DNA of 64,000 bases from Rotaria socialis (lineage: Eukaryota > Rotifera > Eurotatoria > Philodinida > Philodinidae): positions 410,323 through 474,322 of the forward strand of contig CAJNYU010003219.1 of the NCBI GenBank assembly GCA_905331475.1. The letters run 5' to 3'. Position 1 is the first letter of the stretch, and every line of letters starts with the position of its first letter. The notes beneath the pieces are model-generated. The model was not told the origin of the DNA. It saw only the letters and a program-made list of their open reading frames with translations, and did not search any database. The translations under genes were made by a program, and so were the position numbers. Below are positions 1 to 12,500 of this stretch, in pieces.

Positions 1-904
1 TCTGTTATTTCTATTAATATTTTTTTTTTCTGTACCTGTATTATTTTCAAAAATACATTGTACATCAAATGATTCAGACGATAATCGAGGTTTTATACGA
101 TAAATTCCTTGAGAAACAAATGGCGATTGTTGACGAAAAATGTCATCACAATCTATAGAAGAAAAAAAAGAAACAAAGTTATTCCTTTTGTTTTCCAATT
201 AGCAAAATGTATGCGGATGGATATGCTCCAGGGAATGTGATAACGAACTCATATTGTTTGGTATCTATTATTGCATAATGTATATCTATATGTTTATATA
301 AATATGTGCATGTATATTGTCCAAGATGGGTGAAATGATAATTAAAACTGACCTTATTTGTTTATAATAGAAAAATTAGCAATTTACCTATTGGTATTTC
401 ATTGTCGTCGAAATCCTTTTTTATTGAAATAAGTCTTCGAACATGTTGTACAGGCTTTTGTAATTCATTCAATAGATCATTAAGAATATTTGTTAGATTT
501 TTTATTTTATATTCCATCGATGATATATTAGATGCAAATGAACGTTGTTGTTTTGATAGACGCACTATTAAATCATTCATTGTTGTACCATTTTGTAATG
601 TTGGTAATGATGAATTTTTTAAAGAAGATAATTCTTTTTCCAAACGATACAATTTCGATGTTTGACTATTATAATAATCAATCATTTCTTCGAGTACAAC
701 ATCTGTTATTTCACCTTTTAAACTTGTCATATAGGTTAACATTGTTTTTCGCACTTCTTCTTGAACTAATTCACGACGACGAAAACGTGGACGAACTTTA
801 TTATGCCTACCGAAAACTGAATAAGGTGGTTCGGTTGATGAAGGAAAACTTTCCACCAAAGTAAGAATAAGACAAAATAAAATAACCAAATCTATTGTAT
901 GCAT
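1..904 (-). CDS. Secreted fibrinogen-related protein, 5' part (runs off the left edge)
   Basis: Exon 1 is 904-388 and exon 2 is 152 down to about 1. The intron (153-387) has GT/AG ends and the phase closes. The protein starts with a signal peptide (hydrophobic residues about 5-18). A basic stretch and a helical, Asn-rich coiled-coil-like segment follow (about 45-160). Exon 2 opens a fibrinogen C-terminal domain: DCDDIF, then SQGIYRIKP, then FDVQCIFENNTG, matching the DC-x-SGIY-I and C-x-ME-T-GG start of that fold. A donor-like CAG|GTACAG near position 17 suggests exon 2 ends just inside the window. Angiopoietin/ficolin/tenectin-like proteins share the plan of signal peptide, coiled coil and FReD, and usually act as extracellular lectins or ligands. 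The rest of the FReD is outside the window, so the subfamily cannot be told. A TTTTAG acceptor lies 8 nt before the ATG. Confidence 0.72.
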
Positions 905-2198
905 ATTTCTATCTAAAACAAAAAGTTATTGATTAGTCTTATCGTATCGATCATCAGTAATTAGACATGGATGGCGTTTATTTCCGGAAGATCTAAAAGT
1001 CTAGACGCGAAAATTTATTTCCAAATGAAAATCAGCTCACCTTTTGTTGATTATAAGAATTTCTAATAGATCAACTCAAGGAAAATGTCCTTGCTTGGAT
1101 ATCCACTAACACAATGTGACTTTTTGTATTAGCACCACAAGCATATTCCCTCCTATCTACTAAATATATATATATATGCGCGATCCTATTATGACAAGAT
1201 GAAGAGAGACATTGATAGAGAAGAACTGAGAAAGGCAATTTATCAATATACATCAGTGAACATATCATAAAAGAAAGGAGTCGTCTCTCTATATATCTAT
1301 ATAGTGTAGAAACCTTGCATTCGCCATTAGACATGTCTTGATATACACTTTCTTCAATGTATTATATCATCGAATAAGAACGATTGAGTTATCCATCGGC
1401 ATACGAAGAAAGGGAGTAGCATACTCAAATTGATCCTACTAACTAGAAACGCGTGCACAACTGGAAAAGTGATATGTCTATATGTATAATAACTATCAAA
1501 GAAGGTGCCGCATCCCTCCTATCTATCTGTTCACCAGACACGCCCTATATTCACAACAAAGATATCTACTGTTCTATCACTTCCTTTCGTCGTTTTCTTC
1601 TTCTATTCATCAATGATGGCAGATTATATTCTTTTACAATGAATATTCACGTTTCTCGTCGATTTATCTTCAACCTCTTTTATTTTACTGCGTAAACAAA
1701 CAAAATGCAAGAATAGTCATATATGTCATGTTTATGAGTCTCTGCTTGTCTATTAGAGAGCACCAACTGAGAACTAACTGCTTCCTCTATCAGTCATTTA
1801 ATGAACGATTAAGGACGAAATCGTCAGGCAAGCAATTAGATTCTCCACTTCTACTACTATGTTCTTCATTTATCAGACATACACTGTTCTAGGTTCAATG
1901 TCAGACCTCTGACCTTTCGTCTAAATGAGAGACAATCGATAGGAATGAAATCTCTTCGAGTAGAGATTTTTCCTTGTCTCTCTCTCTTTTCTCGACAAAT
2001 CTAAACAACAGAAGAAACCTTCCGGAATGATTGTCTCGTCACGATAATATAATTTGTAGTAGCGATATTTTGGCGGTTTATATACATACACTGTATACAA
2101 AAGGCAGTTAGTTCATCAGTATATGAAGAAAAGGACACGTTCGTTCCAGCTTTATGCTTATCAATAAGATCAATTGTATCTCTCTCTCTCATTCTGAT

Positions 2199-2227
2199 GA
2201 AGAAGAAGAAGAAGAAGAAGAAGAAGA
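2199..2227. repeat. (GAA)n microsatellite
   Basis: About nine consecutive GAA/AAG units are read directly. Confidence 0.9.
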
Positions 2228-2642
2228 TCAACAACATCTGTCTAACTAACTGAACAAAAAACATCTACGAATGTCATGATAGAAAAACATAATAGAAATC
2301 TTCCGTTTTTTTCTTCTTTTTGTTATTATTTCGTTCATATGTAAGAGAAGGGCAAAATGATGAAAATGGAGCTTTATCTCGATATATATATTTCGAAATG
2401 GCATCCGACGATTAGGTCAAAATATTTATTTTTCATTACGTCTGACTTCTATCCAGATGGTCCGATTATATCTATCAATTGATCGATCGATCGATCAATG
2501 AAAAAAGAAAGAAAACCTTGAAAAAAAAATATATATATATATAAAAGATGATTGATCAGATCGAACTTTACTTCAACTTACTTGCCAAACTAATTCTTAA
2601 TAACAATATCTGACAGAATGACGATCGCTTAGCCTCCCAAAA

Positions 2643-2677
2643 AATGAATGAATGAATGAATGAATGAATGAATGAAA
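2643..2677. repeat. (AATG)n microsatellite
   Basis: About eight perfect AATG units are read directly. Confidence 0.9.
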
Positions 2678-3617
2678 TTACGTATATGGTGTGTGCACGC
2701 GTCAGCATTGTTCGTTAATTTTAGAGCAGTACTATTTCTCTCACTCTCCCTTCTTTCTTCTTTATTCCATGTTTTATGAAATTTTGACGATGACGCAAAA
2801 CAGTTCAAACTTAAGTGATTGGCACAAATTAGTCTTGAATCTTTCTATTGTCAGAAAATGAATACCAGTCACTGCATTTTATATCATTGAAAGTAATGTT
2901 TATATGGTCATTCATTTTCGTGATTGGAAAAGCCGCTAGTCATTGTGCTATTTCTGCTATTATTTCAAGGCCCATTGATTGACATGATGAACGAGGTTAA
3001 TCGAATGCATATGTTCCTTAGAGTTGTCTATTAAATATTAACAAATCGGCAACGTGCACATGTTTTCTTTCATTGAATAAATGCAGTTTAGATATTTACA
3101 CAACGGGAATGTTATATTACAAGTGTTCATTCAAAATTGTTTATAAACAATCAGTTGATTTCTTCGAAAGAAATCTTATACATAGTAGCAGATGTTTGAT
3201 TGTAAGTGATAATCTTAGGATGAATAAAGATATAATATTTATTTCCTATGATCATATGTAATTAACCTTGAAATAATATCTTACACAATGAATACATTTT
3301 TTTTTCTTATTTGAAATCAATAATAGATTTCGTTGACAAATTGCACTATTCAGTTGAATGATCTTTTATTTATTTATCAATGGTTGAAGTATATTTTTTT
3401 TCAATTCATTTATCACATCATTGAATCAGCTGCCTCATACAATAAATTATTCTTACAGCTCAAGCGTATTGCAAGCCGACAGTTCAAAGAATTCATTTTG
3501 CTTTTTGCATAATTTTAAATGTTACATATGAGAAATATTTTGTATTGGTTTCAAACAAATGTAAAATCGCTATAAGAATAAATACAATTTTAGACTTTAT
3601 ACAACGATTATAGAGTT

Positions 3618-4576
3618 TCAAATCTTTCGACAACGTGCTTCAAGTAGAGCCACGGCTTCTTCAACCCTTTTTTTCAGACAGCTATCCAAGGCTGCAAGCT
3701 TCAAGATTTCATTATTGTCCAATTCGAGTAGCATGCCTGTAATTTTATCAGGAAGATTTGGTTGTAGTTGCTTGATAACAGGATACACGTGTTCGCCCAA
3801 TATTTGCTTTATTTCAGCAGCAAATAATTTAGCACTTAAACTCAACATACATTTTGCAAGTTCTATAATTCAGTCGGCCATAAGTTTTATTTGCTATAAT
3901 GAAAAGTATCATTTGTGCTTACTCTCAATGTCAATTAGTTGCTCACTTCGTTCTGCGATCTGATTACATTGCTTTTGGACCTGAAATGTTGTCTGTCTAA
4001 TATGTTCATTACAACAAGTTCTGCTATTTTCTCTTCTAGTGCTTCGATATTTTCTGTCAACTTAGTCGTAGTAGCCATCCATTCGTTATGTAGTGGTTTC
4101 ATTTGTGTATAAATGCACGTTTTTAAATGAATATCGAGTTGATCTGGTCTACCAGTCCAAGGACACTTGATATCGGCTGCCGAACAATTAATATTCGCTT
4201 TTGGACATACGCGACGAATATGATGCATGAAATCACCTCGTCGAGTATTTTCTTCGCCACATCTTTTGCATCGAATCAGAAGTTCGTTTAGTAAGTTGAG
4301 CAACGGTCGATTTGGTTTCTGCAATTGATCTTTGATCAGTGGTGAATGACGACAGCTGGGACATGAGTCGTTTATTTCAAGCCACGGTTTAATGCACATA
4401 GAGCAGAAGATATGATCACATAAAGGCGTTACAAGCGGATCATACAAAGGATTCTTGCGAATACTGCAAGTTAAATTAGCATCGATCATTGATTCGTTCA
4501 TATAACTGTAATAGCAAATCAGTGACTCAATTTCGGCCATAGTGAAAATAATCTTTAGAACAGAATATTGTTTCAA
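3618..4576 (-). CDS. RING / TRAF-type zinc finger / coiled coil / C-terminal MLLE (PABC) protein
   Basis: The start is 4576 or, more likely, the Met at 4540 (MAEIES). Counting from 4576, a RING-like domain lies at about 37-75, a TRAF-type Cys/His region at about 100-150, and a coiled coil follows. A 60-bp intron (3863-3922) joins in phase to an exon carrying an MLLE/PABC domain with ITGMLLELDNNEIL and the EAVALLEA helix, as at the end of poly(A)-binding protein. MLLE domains bind PAM2 peptides. RING/TRAF fingers suggest an E3 ligase, so the protein may act on a PAM2 partner (inference). Two oddities stand out. The second RING zinc ligand is Arg (C-S-I-R where CxxC is expected). The coiled coil also changes frame near 4010: skipping 3981-4015 as a 35-nt GT/AG intron restores a continuous coil, and a single-base error would do the same. 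Confidence 0.72.
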
Positions 4577-6311
4577 GATTCAATAGAAACGAATACTGAA
4601 TAAACAGATAATGCCTTTTTTCTGTACAAGAACGTAATTGAAGTGTGTGTGGATCTTTTTATTTGTCACCGATATTTCCTTTTCCAACCTTCTAGTGATG
4701 ATTCATGTAATATGATACTTTTTCTTTTTTACCAGTAATTTCATTTGAATATGCAACAGTAATTCGTTACACATTCTCCGCACATAGTTAGTTCTTGACA
4801 GTATTGAACTGTTCACATTGGCAATCAACAAGTCCTTGAAATCATCTTTAGTCAATATTATATGTCACATTCTTGTTTAAAAAACATTTTCAAAGAAGTT
4901 TAGAATACATGATAGCTATATTGTTTTCAAATGAAACGTACAAGGACACACTCCGAAAAGTTAAATGTCTATTTTAAAAAAAAATAAAAATGTGCTTAAA
5001 ATATTCAGCACACGTTCTTTGTCGTTTTATTCGATGAATATTTTTTATGGCAAAGAAATAAAAGCCATGTAAGTAAATAGAACTGTTTTTAAAACAACAG
5101 TAACATAAGATGCGTATGATATTAAAGAGAAAGGAATTTTTTTTTCATCTAGAAAATTATAATTTTATTCATAGAATTCATTAAATAAACTTCAGCGAAT
5201 GTATTGAAACATTGATTTATGCAATGGAAAATTATATTCATTCTATTTCGTTTGAATTTAATACTTAATACTCTTAAAAAAGTTGATGTTTTTGTTTGAA
5301 AAAGCCTTCATATTTATAGTTTCAATGAAAAGTAGTAACGTCAAAACGAAGTCATTAAAGCAGACGAAATCGTTGAGAATAAAAACAACATTGTGAACAT
5401 TCAATATGAAGCTATTCTTCGAATTTAAGCCATGCAATCTTTCAAGAATACCGCTCATAGGTTAATATTAAAAAAAAAGCAGCTCAATCAACTGACGGTA
5501 GTCATATTTGTCTATGGTCTCGCTCATCATACATTGAATAACAAAAAAAGAAAACATCTTTGCAATTGAAACACTAGTAGTTTATCAAAACATAGTAAAT
5601 TAACCAGTACAACACAGCATAATATTCTAATTGCACGCATAGCATAGAAACTATCAGTAGAAAAATGTTCTATTCTATAGTTATTTTTGAGCGGCTCGAG
5701 TCAATCAAGGATTAAGTCACTATACGCTTTGTTTTAAGTAAATAAGTCTTTTCTTTTTTGCATAGTTGTTATGTGATTTTTTCTTTTTTTTCCTTGTACG
5801 CACGTTAATACTTTACAAATGAAAGAAAATGATAAAAAACGATTATGGAATATGTTGATGTTTTCAGAACTAGTGAAACAATGCAATAGGATTACTAGCA
5901 GATATTATTGGTGAAACTAAGGCCAAATAGAAAAGCTATATTATTGCGTGTTACTATTTTGTTAGTTATGTTTATTGAGGTTTCAAAAAAAATATTATTT
6001 TATAAAAACGGGTTCAAATGGCATTCATTTTCATTTTTTTTTCATTTTTTTTTCGTTTTTTTTTGTTGAATGGACTCGTTGATTGCAGTTGATGGTTGCC
6101 GTCGTTATTATTGATTGATTTGCTCGTTGTCAATTCTTTTTTTTCACGCTTGCTCGTTGAGTAAGTGATCCACTCGAAAAGTGTGCAACGATTGCATTTG
6201 CATTCACCAAATATATACTGTATACACATTTATACATATTTTTCTTATTTTTCAACAGACATCTAAAACACTTTCGCCGTTAAAAAGTCTTTCCTCACAC
6301 ACAACTAAAGA
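4577..6311. other. Non-coding spacer
   Basis: AT-rich with T-runs (for example 6030-6065). I see no exon with splice sites or a recognisable motif on either strand. The reverse frame 5258-5458 is Asn/Phe-rich and unsupported. Confidence 0.55.
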
Positions 6312-8390
6312 ATGGATGTTAAACAAATGCATCTTGGAAATAATAAATCAATGTTAAATTATAGTTCAATAAAACGCTTGATTCATTTTGTTCATAATCT
6401 GGAAGAAAAATTATCATCTGTTAAGACGATTCATGAAAAACTACATGAGCTAATGTCTGTTGTATCCAAAACACATGATAATATTGTCGAAGAATTATCA
6501 ACAATTAAAACAGTTCTGAATGATTTCACAACTGAACAAAAACAAGACGACGATGAGTCAGTTTATTATTCAAGACTTTTATTTGTTTTTGTTTTGAATA
6601 TAAAAGAAACATTTTTTTCTCTATTGAAGGATCATTCCCATTGATGCATCAAAATCTGAATGGGATGACGACGATGATGATGATGACGATGATAACACTA
6701 TTCATAATAATCATACTAGTACGAATAATAATAACACTGAACAAATTCAGAGAGCAATGTCAATCAAAGAATTCGAATCGAAATCTGTCACTAATCTAAG
6801 TACCAAAGATCAACAGATAATCAGTCCATCAAGTCGTCGAACTGATCGTTTGTCGCTATATTCGGCATCATCATTTGGCTCATCATCGTCAACAAATTCT
6901 TCAACCATTGAAAATCGTCCAAGTTCGTCGACAAGTAAACGTTCGTCGAGTTTAAAAAAATCCGATCAATCATCAACAAGAGTAAAATCACCAAAATCAG
7001 TTACGTTTAGTTTTGATGATAATAGAGATTCACATGTATCAGCTAATCCAAGTCAACAATCAAATCGTGAACCGATTGAAACACCATTAACGGAACTTAA
7101 TGATTCGAGCGTACAAATGACAACATCAATGAATTCGAATGAAACTTTAAAATTAAATTCTGATCTTATGCCAGACTTATTTAAACAACATCATAACGAA
7201 GTAACAAATCAACTAGATATTGGTTTTAAAATGGGAAAGTGAGAGTTTATTGTTAAGATTTTTCCTAATTCTATTTTCTTTTGCAAATTAGTGCATTAAC
7301 CAATGTTCGTATTCATGAAATTGAATCAACAAATGGAGATTATCTTCGATTGCTTAATATTTCTAATTCAGATGATTATGATTTGAGCGGACATTTTCTA
7401 CAACAAAATATCGCTTGTGTACCCGTTTGTCGTTTTCGTTTTCCTCAAAATACAGTTATTCGAGCTGGACAAACCGTTACGGTTAATAATCAAACAATTA
7501 ACGATTAATTATTTTCGAAAAATTATTTTATTTTAAGATTTGGTGTGGAACCTTCAAAGAAATCGAACCTCAATTTCCACATGTATTTGTATGGAAAGAA
7601 AAAAAACGATGGGAAACTGGCCCTGAATGTGTCACAATTCTAGCAAAACCAAATGGGCAGGTTTGACAAAGAAAACCTTTTTTCTTCTCAGAGAAACATT
7701 TCGTTTTAAAAGTCTTGCAATCTTTAAAAACGTTCTTCTTTTCTCGTTCGAGCCTGACAGAGATTTGGCGCAATGAATTTTTATTGTTCTTTTTTTCTAT
7801 TTGAATATCAAAAAGGCAATTGCATGGGCAAGAAGTTCGTATAGATTGAATAGTGATCAATCTTCAAGTAAATAGGATTCTCTTGTATAAACATAAATGC
7901 AAATTTCTATTTCAAGGTGATATTTTATTTGTGCATTCAAAAACAAATAGTTGCACGTTTGATGAACCTAGTGTTATACCGAATACTCTCAAGTTAGTAC
8001 TTGTTTCATAGGAGAAAATGTCACTTGAAATTTTCTTTTCCATATAGAAGTCCATCTCGTCTTTTAGCGTATCATTTTGTTGGAAGTAATAAACCACCAT
8101 TTGCTCAATCACCAGACAATCCTGCGCATCCTTATCATAGTGGTGCTGTTTCAAATCTACAGATTGAACCTCGTTTACAAATGAATCCAAGAGTTTGTTT
8201 ATTTTGCTATTTTCTTTCAAATGAAAAATTCATTGTATTCATCTAGGGTGGCATTTCTCAATTATTGAATCGACCGAAATCTACTCCATTTGCAAGTCAT
8301 ACAGGTTGTAAACAAGATTTAATAAGTATGAAATTTTTACGACCCCAACAAACACCACCACGACATAAACGAACCACTGTTAAAACATGA
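6312..8390 (+). CDS. Lamin-tail-domain protein (LMNTD-like)
   Basis: Eight exons: 6312-6556, 6630-7238, 7292-7481, 7538-7660, 7816-7867, 7917-7992, 8048-8192 and 8247-8390. All introns are GT/AG, the phase closes throughout, and the product is 527 aa. Residues 1-80 form a helical, coiled-coil-like region. An acidic Asp/Asn stretch and a Ser-rich disordered region follow (about 85-280). A lamin tail domain lies at about 286-400: VRIHEIESTNGDYLRL, LSGHFLQQN, FRFPQNTVIRAGQTVTV, then WCGTF and AIAW. Lamin tails are Ig-fold modules found in nuclear lamins and in smaller LMNTD proteins. The short N-terminal coil, with no full intermediate-filament rod and no CaaX end, favours the LMNTD type over a true lamin. 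An acceptor-like CAACAG lies about 50 nt before the ATG. Confidence 0.85.
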
Positions 8391-9564
8391 AATTTTGTTG
8401 CTTTCTTTTTCTTTTTAAATAAATGTATTTTACGCTTCATATAGAATAAAAGATGATCGAAAAAGTTTTGAATCTCTGAAGCAATTACATCTGCGTATAA
8501 TTATCGAATAGTAAAATGCGGATGCGACTTGAATTTCTAACGGCTTTGAGCATGTAAAGTGACACATCGATACCTATTACTTTCAAGATTCGAGCAACTG
8601 ATAGATTTTTAATTTAATCACTTCCAACTTCTGTAAAAAAATCTTTATGCACAGTGATCAGACAGTTGCTTTTTGCAATGAATCACTACAAGCTGAAAAA
8701 AATAGTTGTAGGATGAACAGAGCCAAGTACCAAACGTTTCTTCACGATATTTTATGGCTTCGACTTCATTTAGTTGACATCTATTCGATTTAAGAAAATC
8801 GTAGCAATAACGGCTATTTTGTCAACTGAAATCACACTATGAATAAATTGCTACCTTCATCTGACCCATAATATCATGATAGAAATGATATCCTTATTTA
8901 ATAATAATTATTGGTACAATAGTTTAAACTTCATTCTCATAGATCACCATTGAGAAAATGTTTGATAACGTAATGTTGTTACGAGTGAGTATTAATTATT
9001 GGTCTGAGTATGAATCTAAGTCGCTATTCTAGTCCAGTCTCATTCTTGAATATTAATTTCAAACATATTACAAAGTTCTCTCAAGTTAATTATTCGCTTC
9101 ATGTGCAACATTGATCCACTTGCAACAATAAAAGAAAAACGAAACCATAGCAATAAATATAACATGCTTTGTTTTTGTTTTGCCTTATGTATTCGAACAC
9201 CATTTATTGTTCTTCCTTTTTACATCAAAAGCAACATATGTGTCGAAACATGTGCAGAATGAAAATCAAAATGTTAGCAAAGTCGTCTGGGTGAAACTTT
9301 TTCTGAAAGCTGCATCACAGATCATTTCAGCATTCTGCGAAAATTGTTAAACTACAAAACAAACATGATACTAATGCATCACTGAAGAATATCAAACCAT
9401 GGCGAAAGTAAAATAAAAGTCTATTGACTTTAGTCGCTTTTTTTTCTTTTCTTCTCCTTTCTTCCGACTAGAACAAAACACCTGCGTTGGAAGGTAACTA
9501 AATTACACATAAACATATTTCATGGCGCACAGCAAGTGATACATTTCAACGTGCTTATATATCC
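8391..9564. other. Non-coding spacer
   Basis: No supported exon. It separates the lamin-tail gene from the ADP-ribosyltransferase gene and presumably holds the 3' UTR of one and the promoter of the other. Confidence 0.5.
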
Positions 9565-12500
9565 ATGTCTCGAGCTGGTGTTTCGAATCGTTTTGTTATT
9601 GTTGCTAAAGAACAACCTACTGAAACGTTGCCTCCAATTGAATTAGACGAAGGTACCGATTTAGTATCCATTGATGAGGCACTTAAATCAATTGTGGCTG
9701 ATGTGCGCACTAATCCAATGATATGTGAGGCCAAGAGGAAAGCACGCCAATCATCGGACGGCCTGACTCTTAATGAATCAATGTCCATCTATTTATATAC
9801 AATGGGATCGCTCGAGGAGAATAATTATTTTTACAAATTATTGAATGAGAAACTTCGTACTAAACAACGGGAGGATCTGAAACCGTGGCTCTCGTACTTA
9901 AAAAATTTTCTCACTGGACTTCACAAATTACCATCAATACAAACAAAAGTCTGGTGTGGATTTCATGGTAACATTGATGACTTTAATAAAGAAAATATTA
10001 TATTGTGGGGTTTCACTTCTTGCACCACCATGAGAGAATCAATTGAACCGCGTTTGGATCAATCCGATAAGCGCATTCTGCTTTCAATCGAATGTATCAA
10101 CGGAAAAGACATTAAATCTTTTTCTAAATATGACGATGAAAACGAAGTATTACTTGTACCAGGTACTTGTTTAACTCTCCAGGGAGTGCCTAGACAGGCA
10201 GATGGTTTATACACTATCCATTTACAAGAAACTAATTCACCACATCAACTGTTCAAACCACCATTCAACTTATCACCGTCAGCAGTCGACGTACGTGTTC
10301 ATAATATACGCGAAGATTTCAAGCCCATTTTCTCAAAATCTCCAGATGTACCTGTATCATCTCCTGGTAAATTTTCTTGTTCTACATACATCTACTAAAA
10401 AGTATAGTCTTTTACGTGGTTAAATAAGAAAAAAAATGTCACAACAAAATGTTTTTAGATAAACAGAGGATAGAAATATGAAATTTTTGCGCACTTAACC
10501 CTAGAGGAAGTACAGATTTCAGGATACACATGTACTGAGAGAGCCTTAGCAAGGTACCCAATATGGATCATTCGAAAATGCTAAGTAGTTATATTGATGC
10601 AAGTACTGCATTAGGTACCCACAGCAGTATGTTCGCCTAACTAATACTTGCGTGAGTACCCGTACCTGTAATTTTGTCAAGGAGACCTCTACAGAGTATC
10701 CTAGATTTGCCGCGTTCTGTGCAGCTACTGTTCATTCATCATTTTATTTTGCACGCACGGCTCCGTATAAATAGGGGCGTAACTTGACTCGCAAGCAGAG
10801 GGGTGTCGAGTCCCACAAAACCCACCTATTTGCGCCACTGCGCATAAGCAACTCGGCAAATCATAAGAAACCAATCTATTTTCATACTATGTATTAGTGG
10901 AGAACCTGCCAATGTTAATCGTAAATTAAGAGCTGACTACCCTGAAGTGATCTGACGGAGATTCGACAAATTCCAGTTCGGTCAGATCCAGAAATTTGAC
11001 CTGCTGAAGTTTTCAGAATTGAAAAAATTAATTTAAATTAAACCGAAAAAATGTAATAAATTGCTTTGAGAGAAAAAAATGAGAAAGGCCTAATATTAGG
11101 TTCGATCATCAACATACTGCAATTTTGATAACAGGGTGCCTATACATACTGTGCAATAGTACCCATTTACTAGACGCTTTCCAGTATGGTAATATTTTAT
11201 TTATCGTTACAGTCGATAATTTAGATACGGTGCATACTGATCTTGGTTCTCCTACAACTCATAACGATGTTGTCAATGGCCGGACTATCTCTGCTTCGAA
11301 AAATATGAAACCTGATGAATCAATTCCAAAGGACAGAAAGGATGACCAAGTAACACCTTCTAACGATTCAAACAGTAATCAAATGCCGGAAGATACTGAG
11401 GAAGATAAAAAGAAGCCCGTTGCCAACCGGAAACGTACTCCATCGCCACACACTCCATTAACTGATGAAGTAAAGACTACTAATAACTCAAGCAGCAATC
11501 AAATCAAGAAAGCTAGAGCAACAAGTGGTAAAAATACGCCACCACCCAGCAAGCCAAGCGGTACTCCAGTGACTGAAGCAACAGCAAGTGGTAAAAATAC
11601 GCCACCACGCAACAAGCCAAGCGGTACCCCAGTGACTGAAGCAACAGAAACTGGTGAAAGAAAGACATCCGCGCGAAGAAACAACGCTGAACTCGCTGCC
11701 AGTAACGCAGCTAATCAAGCGCCGACTTCTTCTGAAACAGAGGATACCAAAAGAAAAAACGATCTTGGGTCTAATGAATCTTCTGATAACGATGATAGCT
11801 CAGAATGTTCGTCCCATGAAGGTTAGTAACTAGGATTGTATTTTTTTGAAAATACAGTGATCGTAATATCGTGTGCTAATTTCAAAAACAAAGAATAATC
11901 ATACGACATTTTCTACCAATCAACCAAATTTAGCATAAACAGTAGAGTAAATCACTTGAATTGTAAAGAAAATGAGAGAAGGCATACCGATGTTGAAGTA
12001 ATAAATTTTCATTTGCAGATAATAGCACTTGGTTTGATGTTCAGTTTCACGATAACAAGCAAACAAAGGTAAAAAAACCTGATGAGCTTCAGAATGCAAT
12101 GAATGTACCCGATGTATCAATTAATCGCGAAATTTTGAATCGTATTCGAGGATCTATGACAGGAATGGCTTTAGGTGATGCTCTTGGTGCCCACGTTGAA
12201 TTTCGACCACATCAGTTTTTAGTTAACAACCCAGTTAAAGATCTTGAATCTGGAGGAACATGGGGTCTTACAAAAGGACAAGTAAGTCGCCTTTGCTTTG
12301 TTTATCTGTTTAGAATTTGATGAGCCAGATATGAGTAGTTTAACAGAACCATAATCTAAATAATAACGATTTCATCCGATTGCTTCTGTTCACATCATCC
12401 AATATTTTTTTGATTGGATCTATTTCTTCTTTGAAAGAAAAACCTGATTTGTTCTCAAAATAGATTTTATTTAAAGAATTCTTGAAAGAGCAATCCTTGA

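Larger units (their letters stand above)
905..3617. other. Non-coding spacer with simple repeats
   Basis: I find no credible gene in this 2.7 kb. Short open frames on both strands lack recognisable motifs and are rich in low-complexity sequence. It holds CT-rich tracts (about 1970-1992), a GAA run (about 2199-2227), an ATCG run (about 2480-2498), and an AATG run (about 2643-2677). Confidence 0.6.

Noticed and set aside
1071-1695. Short frames on both strands in the left spacer
   Set aside because: No motif, no splice context, composition like the surrounding non-coding DNA.
11488-11718. Reverse-strand open frames opposite the ART-ARH linker
   Set aside because: Shadows of the repetitive Pro/Ser/Thr-coding linker; they encode Cys/Trp-rich low-complexity sequence with no start context.
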